Positions 1 to 6,118 of a DNA stretch of 12,195 nt are shown piece after piece. Position numbers and translations under genes: made by a program. Each line of letters starts with the position of its first letter. Position 1 is the first letter of the stretch. The stretch comes from Stramenopiles sp. TOSAG23-6 (lineage: Eukaryota; Sar): the NCBI GenBank assembly GCA_900128565.1, contig LT636212.1:1-12195 (forward strand). Reading direction: 5' to 3'. The notes below the pieces were generated by a model. That model ran no database searches. It had not been told where the DNA came from and saw only the letters and a program-made list of their open reading frames with translations.

Positions 1-54
1 ACAAAATTTCGTACGAAAAAAATACATTCGAAATTGAAAAAAAATAAAACATAC
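1..54 (-). repeat. Introner-like repeat, 5' half (cut by window edge)
   Basis: Read on the minus strand, this begins GTATGTTTTATT at position 54 and runs through a T-rich tract into the TTCGTACGAA core. It is nearly identical to the copy at 418-520 (one visible difference, GAATGTATT against GAATTTATT). It directly follows the C2-encoding exon, whose reading frame reaches the GT in phase 2. The 3' half lies outside the window. It is most likely the intron downstream of the C2 exon. Confidence 0.75.
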
Positions 55-417
55 AGCAGATTAAATGTTTCTGGAGAATATAGACGGGTTAATTTCAGTC
101 CACCAGAAGTGTGCTCGTTTGTAATTGGTATCACACTTTCACCTATGATTCTATTAATTTTATAGGGCTGACTATTCATATTTCGTGTCGCCATTTCTTT
201 TTTTGTAAGTGCTTCAAATGCACAATCATAAACTCTAACAGAAATTTCTGGACAGTTCAAATCTTTTATGGAAAGCCACAAATCATCATTCCACACTGGA
301 CTTATTACACTTTGAACACTTCTTGTACGGCATAGGTATTTCGAATTGTTTTGAAGAGTTTTCATTTTAGTACTCCACGATCTACCAGCCTCGCCAACTA
401 AAAGTTCCACCACAGTA
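55..417 (-). CDS. C2-domain-encoding exon (partial gene)
   Basis: This minus-strand exon has no visible start or stop and lies between two copies of the same repeat intron. Its translation reads as a C2 domain: a first strand ITVVELLVGEAG, then a basic stretch, then SPVWNDDLWLSI, which matches the hallmark NPxWNE motif. After that come ISVRVYD and IGESVIPI, matching the usual VxVYD and IGxxxIPL strands. C2 domains bind membranes, often with calcium. A second acidic calcium loop is not obvious, so calcium binding is uncertain. The exon is 363 nt with both flanking introns in phase 2, so it is symmetric. Under the boundaries used here it joins in frame to the upstream racemase exon, but no racemase-C2 fusion is known to me. 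It may belong to another gene. The C2 call is fairly firm; the parent gene is unknown. Confidence 0.68.
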
Positions 418-520
418 ATGTATTTTGGAAAAATATTTCAAAAAAAAAAACTAAAATTTGTTAGGTACAAAATTTCGTACGAAAAAAATAAATTCGAAAT
501 TGAAAAAAAATAAAACATAC
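418..520 (-). repeat. Introner-like repeat intron between racemase and C2 exons
   Basis: On the minus strand the element opens GTATGTTTTATT and passes through AATTTCGAATTTATTTT and the core TTCGTACGAAATTTTGTAC. It continues with CCTAAC, a run of 11 T and GAAATATTTTTCC, and ends AAAATACAT. It is the cleanest full-length copy, at about 103 bp. CCTAAC resembles a branch-point sequence and the 5' end is a good splice donor. The C2 reading frame is closed by a TGA just inside the element, so the exon must begin near the TACAT end, where there is no AG. The ends (ATGTATGTTTT at left, AAAATACAT at right) are imperfect inverted repeats. The exact intron limits are inferred, not seen. Confidence 0.8.
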
Positions 521-1344
521 ATGAGTGGAACATCAAATAATTCCTTTTCAGGTAAAGCAATTGGGATTTCAGTGCAACCTAAAATAATAACTTCTGCACC
601 CATATCTTTCAAATCATTTACGCAGTTAACAAATATATTTCGTGCTTTTTTTGTGACGGGAAATGTTGCTTTTACACCCCATTCTGGATTATAAATTGCG
701 TCATGTAATGTAGATTGCGCATCATTGGAGACTTCAATGAATTGAAATTCACAAAGTGTATCAGGGTATACATTTGATAAACGAGTACCACTGGTTGACA
801 TTAATCCAACTTTTTTTGTTTTTGGAGAAACTTTGCGAATGAAGTTTGCAGTTTCATCAATCATGTGCAACAATTTAACGTTTGGTAAAGTGGATATTTT
901 TTCTTTAAAAGGATCCCATATCACCGATGCATGAAATGTGTTACATGGTACACCTATAACAACGTGATTACTTCTATTTGTAACATTACTATTTACCGCA
1001 GAAAATATTGAATTAACTACTTCAAACATTGCATCACCAGGATTTTCCAAGTCTTCTCCTTTCTTCTGTGTGATAAAATTTGTACGGTCTGGAATTATGC
1101 GAGATTTAGATAAATGAAATATATCGAGATGCCCTTGATCACCGCCTCCAAGAGTTAACGTGTTTTCTATTATCATTTTGTGTAAAAGGCAACCAGCCAT
1201 TGGGCCGACACCTCCGGCTATACCAATTGCAGACTGAGCAGCCGAAGTCGCAATAGTATTCCGAATATTCCTTTGAAACAAATCATTCTTCCCAATGTAG
1301 CACATACGATGCATAATGCGACGATATAGTATTGGAACGATCAT
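521..1344 (-). CDS. Asp/Glu racemase-family protein, 5' exon (C-terminus missing)
   Basis: This 274-residue exon belongs to the aspartate/glutamate racemase superfamily, cofactor-independent enzymes that interconvert L- and D-acidic amino acids using two cysteines. The fold landmarks are in order: GIAGGVGPMAG (about 41-51), VPCNTFHA with the first catalytic cysteine (Cys134), and ILGCTEIP with the second (Cys257). Both catalytic positions are intact. The first 40 residues before the glycine-rich strand are rich in Arg and Ser/Thr with almost no acidic residues, so a mitochondrial presequence is plausible. The start at 1344 is the first Met of the open frame. The exon stops at FDVPL, where bacterial homologues need only about 10-20 more residues. 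It then meets a repeat intron, and the next exon encodes a C2 domain, which is unexpected. Substrate (Asp, Glu or other) cannot be told from sequence. Confidence 0.88.
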
Positions 1345-1612
1345 GGCAATATTTATATGATCTTTAGAAGCTTTTGTTTAATAGTGTTTTTTTGTTCGCG
1401 TTGTGATTGTTTATTTTTCATTTTTCATTTTTGAGTTTTGACCATCATTTTTTGACAACACAAGACTTAGCTTAGTTCTCGCAGCTGCATTTCTGTTATG
1501 AACTTATTTATGATAAAAAATTGAAAATTATACGATGACCTATAATATATCTCAGCTTTGTGCCGACCGTTTTGTAATTATATATTATGATGTATTTGAT
1601 TGTGCCCACCGT

Positions 1613-1975
1613 TTAAACTTTATTGTACCATGCAGATATATCCTCTATAGAATATCCATATACGAAGAAAAGTTTCGCCAAGTGTAAAATGACGATGCAA
1701 AACTTAAAATCTCGATTCTTCAGACTACTCATTATGTCAATTTGTAATTTGTGTAAAAATGGTTCTTTTTCAAACACGATTTCTTTTTCAAAATTCCTTT
1801 TATCGCCTTTTTTAGGGTTATAGTTTATTGTGTTGGATTTCTGCAATACCTCGAATATAACCGTTGATATTGCAACGAATTGAAATAATTTCGATACTAC
1901 TAAAATTAATCTTGTATGATTGTCAATTTCATTATTTTCTATACTTCGAGGAACTCCAACATAATTGCTGATGTC
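1613..1975 (-). CDS. Unidentified 3'-terminal exon
   Basis: This open frame ends in TAA at 1613, with an AATAAA just before the stop. It encodes about 120 residues that I do not recognise. The peptide is Lys/Asn/Ile-rich with two hydrophobic helical stretches, around LILVVSKLFQFVAISTVIFE and FKFCIVILHLAKLFFVYG, separated by a charged stretch. It follows a composite repeat intron after the DNA-PKcs-like exon but shows no resemblance to the continuation expected of that very long protein. If the intron ends at TACAT, as inferred for two other copies, this frame is not the one read. If it ends at the CAG at 1970-1968, the frame is restored. It may be a genuine last exon, the end of a different gene joined here, or non-coding. 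The 268 bases between it and the racemase start hold only AT-rich 3' and promoter-like sequence. Confidence 0.4.
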   Translation of the reverse strand, partial: DISNYVGVPRSIENNEIDNHTRLILVVSKLFQFVAISTVIFEVLQKSNTINYNPKKGDKRNFEKEIVFEKEPFLHKLQIDIMSSLKNRDFKFCIVILHLAKLFFVYGYSIEDISAWYNKV

Positions 1976-2166
1976 ATGTATTTTAGAAAAATATTTCAAA
2001 AAAAAATCATTAGGTACAAAATTTCGTACGAAAAATAAATTCGAAATTGAAAAAAAATTTCGTATGAAAAAAATAAATTCGAAATTGGTAAAACGTTCAA
2101 TTTTGAAAAAAAATCTAAAAAAATTTCTTAGGTACAAAATTTCGTACGAAAAAAATTAAAACATAC
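1976..2166 (-). repeat. Composite (tandem) introner-like repeat in the DNA-PKcs-like gene
   Basis: Reading on the minus strand from 2166, one element starts GTATGTTTTAATTT, with its core and CCTAAG. A further partial core (with CATACGAAATTT) and then a second complete core with CCTAATG follow in the same orientation. The element ends GAAATATTTTTCTAAAATACAT. The terminal parts match the copy at 418-520 almost base for base. It looks like an element inserted into, or duplicated beside, another, giving 191 bp in place of about 103. The first AG after the conserved end is the CAG at 1970-1968. Confidence 0.75.
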
Positions 2167-2861
2167 ATGAGACTTTGTCTTGGAGCGGCTTCACCACTTG
2201 GTCTAAACTCCTTACTAAGAACATCAATACAACAAGCTATTATTGTATGAGCACGTGTAGCCATTGATACAGGAAAACTTTCACCCAAAGCGCCTAAAAG
2301 GCGAAGCATTTTCCCTCGAAGGTTAGCTCTATCATGCTTTGTGCTCCCGACATAAAAGTCATAGATCACCTTGATCAAGGATGGAGCACCCAAGGTAACA
2401 CTATCAAAGATCTGCAATTTTACTACTCGATAAATTGGGCTTAATGCCTGCTCTTTAGCTGAATTATTTGGTTCCCTTCGGAAAGCTTGAGAACAAACAC
2501 TAATCATACGCACTGCTGACTGACCAATGTCTGCCGATAAAGCATTAACGTACGAATCAAATAAATCATATAAAACACACCGCGCAGCCTCCAGATCTTT
2601 ATCTTTACTTATCGATGAAGCTAAGGAGCTATCGATAAATTCAAGTACACTTGGTGGGCTTTTTGACACAAATAAGAGGGAATTACAGAGAGCTATTCGT
2701 GTTGCAGACTTAGATTCGGCCTCTTGCATGACTCTCTCACTTAAAGTATGCGCTATATCGCACGCGCTAAGCATATACATTTTATCATCTCCCTTTAGTG
2801 TAACATGTAGATTTACTAATAGCTCCTGTATATTGTCATCTACTTGTTCAGTAGAAGTCAT
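2167..2861 (-). CDS. DNA-PKcs-like protein, N-terminal exon (partial)
   Basis: This 231-residue exon resembles the N-terminal HEAT-repeat region of the DNA-dependent protein kinase catalytic subunit, a PIKK kinase that binds Ku at DNA ends in non-homologous end joining. The best matching part is LRGKMLRLLGALGESFP, corresponding to the human segment LEKVYELLGLLGEVHP at a similar distance from the start. It is followed by alpha-helical text like the human 'NLFRAFLGELK' region. The preceding LLFVSKSPPSVLEFIDSSL also parallels the human LLVFVRKSLN segment. The start at 2861 (MTSTEQV) is preferred because its N-terminus lines up with the family. An in-frame Met at 2951 would add 30 residues and lies beside an unresolved base (N at 2954). 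The kinase and most of the roughly 4,000-residue protein are absent; the exon runs into a composite repeat intron and the next exon is unrelated. The assignment rests on recalled similarity. Confidence 0.66.
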
Positions 2862-3140
2862 TTTAAGCTCTCTACTAAGATTTTTTACACTGTCATGAAG
2901 ATGGCAGAATTTTGAGATGTTTTTTCGGTACCTTCGATTAAATTTTGACATTTNGACCGAGAAAAAAAAAATTTTTTGGCACAAACCTGGAAAATGAGGA
3001 TATATATAGTCAGCGGCTGTCGGATCCATCTACTACGCCTACCTATATACAGCTAAAGGCGGTTGTAGATATATACTAACCAACAAACCAATTTACAAAG
3101 GCGATTTGTTATAATTGGAACGGGTATAGATATCTCAGAA
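2862..3140. promoter_or_regulatory. Divergent intergenic region between DNA-PKcs-like gene and helicase
   Basis: These 279 bases separate two oppositely oriented start codons and must hold both promoters. A TATATATA tract lies near 2999-3008, and another TA-rich stretch (GATATATAC) near 3067. The open frame of the minus gene extends through part of this region, but its sequence there is low complexity and its start is better placed at 2861. There is one ambiguous base at 2954. No other element is recognised. Confidence 0.4.
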
Positions 3141-5966
3141 ATGGTTAAACACAAAACTAATCTCGAGAATCCATGGGATGGTGAGGACTGGCAATCTGTT
3201 GATGTCACTATGGAAACAGCCATGTCTTGGAGTGAAGGGGGATTTCTCGGTCTTGAAGTTTTAGATGGCAGCACTGTTGAAGTAAAGAAGGGTAAAGGTG
3301 GAGTATGCACGATCAAATCCCGTAGGCCAAAGAAAACAAGTAAGCGTAAGCGTAAGAACACAAGCAAATCAATGTCTTTTGATTTGTCTTCAAAAAGTAC
3401 GACAATTCCGAAAGACTATGCAACAGGAAAGCCATCGTTGTCAAAAGATGTAGAAGAATCTCCTTTGATAACTCGTCCTTCAACTATCGACAGTAAGGAG
3501 GAATTACGCTCTATAGATGCCCAGATAGCTTTTCTCGAAGCGAAAAAAATTGATGCTCAGATCAAAGCGTTACAGGCAAAGAAATATTCGCTCACTAAAA
3601 GGATAACAGTGACAACTAATTCAGCAAATTCTGAGTCTGAGCCTAATCCTAACACTCAGAAAGAAAAGTGTAATAATGTAAATAGTACAACAGTATCAAG
3701 TGAAAAGAAGAAGAAGAAACGCAAACGTGACCGAAGTAAAGAACGAGCAGCACGGAAACGCCGCAAGGCATCTGGAATTACAGTAGCTGAAGAGCGAAAA
3801 TTATTGAAAAAGAATTTATCTGGTACTGTTCAGAAAAATACGAGAAACAATTCGTTAGGTACGGAATTTCGTACGAAAAATCATTGTGACATGAGTGCGT
3901 GGGAATCTCTTAATCTTCACTCAGATCTTATAGCTAATTTGCAAAAATTAGGTTTCGATACCCCAACTCCGATACAACTTAAATGTATTGCTGCTGCTGT
4001 AACGACAGGCAAAGATGTTCTTGGTGCTGCTGAAACAGGATCCGGTAAAACTCTTGCGTTTTCATTACCGATTCTTGTACGTTTTAATCTTGAATTTCGA
4101 ATTTCAATTTTTTTTTCATACGAAATTTCGTACCTAACAAATATTTTTTCTTAAAATTGTTTTTTCACAATACATCATCGTTTATTAGAAGAACGTGACA
4201 TTTTTGAAGCAAAACGAGCACGAGATACTATGGATGGTATTGTAGAACAAGAACAACAATCTGAAGATACACGTCTTCGATGTTTGATCATTTGCCCTAC
4301 TAGAGAACTTGCACTTCAGGTAACCCGTCATATTATAAAAGTATCATGTGATACTGGTATTAATGTTATGGCTCTTGTAGGTGGTATGGCACAAGTGAAA
4401 CAGGATCGATTACTTGCGAAACGTCCTGAGATTATTGTTGGAACTCCTGGACGTTTATGGCAATTAATGAGAGATGGTCAAGAGCATTTAAATGATCTTT
4501 CAGCAGTTAATTTTCTAGCAATAGACGAAGCGGATCGAATGGCATCTCCTGGAAGTTATCCAGAATTAAAAATGATTTTTGAAAAATTGAAAAAATCAGA
4601 TGAATTAGTTGAATCAGGATCAATGTTTAGTAGAAAGGCGCAAATGTTTAATGATCTCGCTGATTTTGATGACGATGTAGTGAATTTGTCTGAGGATGAT
4701 GAAGATGACATTGTATCTAGTGATGTGAATGATGATGTAAATGAAGAAGAAAATCGTACAAATTCATTACCAATGAATGCTGTTTCTCCAAATACTCAAA
4801 AACAAAAGAAACAATTAAAGAAACAAGGTCGAAGATATAGTAGAGTACATCGCCAAGTACTTCTCTTTTCAGCAACTTTAACAATTGGTCAAGAAGGACG
4901 TGAACAACGAAAAAGTAACAAAAACAATAATCAAAATGTACAAAACTCTGGTAGTATTGATAAGAATATTTATTCTTTAGCTCTTCTTTGTGGTTGTGGC
5001 AAATTTTCTACACCTGCAATCATTGATGTTACTACGGCATCTACAAAAACACCATCCAAGACTGAAATAATTCAATATGGGAAAAAAAAATCTCAATTTT
5101 CACTTCCTGATGGTCTTGAACTTTGTCAAATATTTTGTTCGGATGATGAGAAAGATGCATATCTTTATTATTTTTTTTCAGAATATGCTGGGAGGACACT
5201 TATTTTTGTGAATGCTATATCACATGTAAAACGATTAACTGTTTTATTACAACTTTTGAAACTTCCTGCGTACTCTTTACATGCAAAAATGCAGCAACGT
5301 GCGCGCCTTAAAAATCTTGATCGATTTCGTGCAGAAAAAAATACTATCTTAGTTGCGACTGACGTTGCTGCTCGTGGATTAGATATTCCTTTAGTGGAAC
5401 ATGTTGTTAATTATCATTTGCCACGATCTACTGAATTATTCGTTCATCGTAGTGGACGTACAGCTAGAGCAAATACAGAAGGAATTAGTATTTCGCTTGT
5501 GGCAGCACAGGAACAATCTCTATATAGAACAACATGTAATGTTTTAGGAATGCCTCAAGGTCTTGCTGCGTTCCCTGTAGATTTGTCTTCTATGAAACAA
5601 TTACACACTCGTTGTAATATAGCCAAAAAATTAGCAATTTTACAAGTAAAACTTTCTAAAAAAAAAAGTAAAAATAATTGGTTAATTCAAGCTGCAAGGG
5701 ACGCTGATATTGTTATGGATGAAAATCTTCGACACGAAATGTCTAATAATGGTTCTGATGAAAAACGTCAAAAAGTTTTAGTTGCTCAATTAGCAGCGGA
5801 AATGAATAGACCTTTACTTGGTCGAGTCAGAGGAGGGATGTTGAAGGTTAAGGTAGCACATGCCGAAGCAAGTACAAAAAAGAAAAGATCTCAGGAAAAA
5901 GCGAAACTAACACGAAAAGCAGCAAGCGATCTCCGATATTCCGGTTCAATGAATGGATTTAACTGA
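3141..5966 (+). CDS. DEAD-box ATP-dependent RNA helicase, DDX24/Mak5 type
   Basis: This is a nucleolar-type DEAD-box helicase gene in two exons, 3141-4076 and about 4176-5966 (roughly 908 residues, TGA stop). DDX24/Mak5 proteins act in 60S ribosomal subunit assembly. Motifs in order are the Q motif GFDTPTPIQ (271-279), motif I AETGSGKT (297-304), PTRELA (353-358), TPGR (402-405), motif II DEAD (429-432) and SAT (544-546). They are followed by [12 protein letters not shown] and HRSGRTAR in the second RecA domain. DDX24-type hallmarks are the AWESL lead-in before the Q motif, [17 protein letters not shown] with [15 protein letters not shown], and DEADRM. The N-terminal 250 residues are basic and low complexity, with a WQSVDV segment resembling the DDX24 N-terminus. 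An acidic insert of about 80 residues separates DEAD from SAT. The C-terminus is lysine-rich. The intron is a repeat element with uncertain 3' boundary (exon 2 at 4173 or 4176). A GT-AG alternative, 4081-4188, would also keep frame but uses a poor donor. Confidence 0.95.
3851..3884 (-). repeat. Introner core fragment embedded in helicase coding sequence (antisense)
   Basis: The plus strand reads TTCGTTAGGTACGGAATTTC followed by GTACGAAAAATCAT, matching the antisense of the repeat core (TTTGTTAGGTACAAAATTTC then GTACGAAAAA) with about three changes. Here it is read through in frame as [11 protein letters not shown], just before the conserved AWESL and Q motif, within a disordered linker. It is the only copy in the window opposite in direction to its host gene and the only one that appears to be translated. 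No in-frame splice pair would remove it. Confidence 0.65.
4077..4175 (+). repeat. Introner-like repeat intron of the helicase gene
   Basis: The element opens GTACGTTTTAATC after CTT of helicase codon 312 (phase 0). It passes through GAATTTCGAATTTC, a T run and the core CATACGAAATTTCGTAC with CCTAAC, and ends TTTTTTCACAATACAT. Both sides encode the same helicase (motif I upstream, PTRELA downstream), so this copy certainly lies in an intron. An in-frame TAA within it shows that it must be removed. Its 3' limit has no AG, and the next one (TTAG, 4185-4188) gives a different phase from the GTACGT donor. The sequence is more diverged than the minus-strand copies, suggesting an older insertion. 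Confidence 0.85.
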
Positions 5967-6118
5967 TATAAATTTAATAAAGAAGAAAAATAAAAATAAA
6001 GATTTACTCGCAAACAGAATTGAAACTTAATGTACAATGTCTCTCAACGTCAACAACAAAACAGCACCCAATCTCAATCGAGTTCTCTTACATCATTCCT
6101 GTGATAATTTTATTTTTA
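5967..6118. terminator. Convergent 3' region between helicase and MYND genes
   Basis: These 152 bases separate two converging stop codons. On the plus strand TTTAATAAAGAAG follows the helicase stop within about 10 bases and holds a polyadenylation-like AATAAA, with more A-rich repeats of it after. On the minus strand, AATAAAAATAAAATT just past the MYND gene stop plays the same part. Nothing else is recognised. Confidence 0.5.

Noticed and set aside
458-520. Hydrophobic Phe-rich tails (FFFNFEFIFFVRNFVP type) at the end of the racemase and DNA-PKcs-like frames, looking like membrane anchors
   Set aside because: The same peptide occurs at the end of unrelated frames because each reads into the same repeat intron. 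It is intron sequence, not protein.
418-520. Minor-spliceosome AT-AC intron, since the element could be cut as ATGTATG...AAAATAC in frame
   Set aside because: The donor lacks the ATATCCTT consensus, the branch region lacks TTCCTTAAC, and the helicase copy starts TTGTACG at the same place, so AT is not conserved.
2527-2898. Plus-strand open frame opposite the DNA-PKcs-like exon
   Set aside because: It lies wholly antisense to a better-supported exon, has Ser/Leu-rich shadow composition and matches no family I know.
3053-3367. Minus-strand open frame over the helicase start
   Set aside because: It overlaps the helicase N-terminus antisense, whose WQSVDV region resembles DDX24; no sign of an independent gene.
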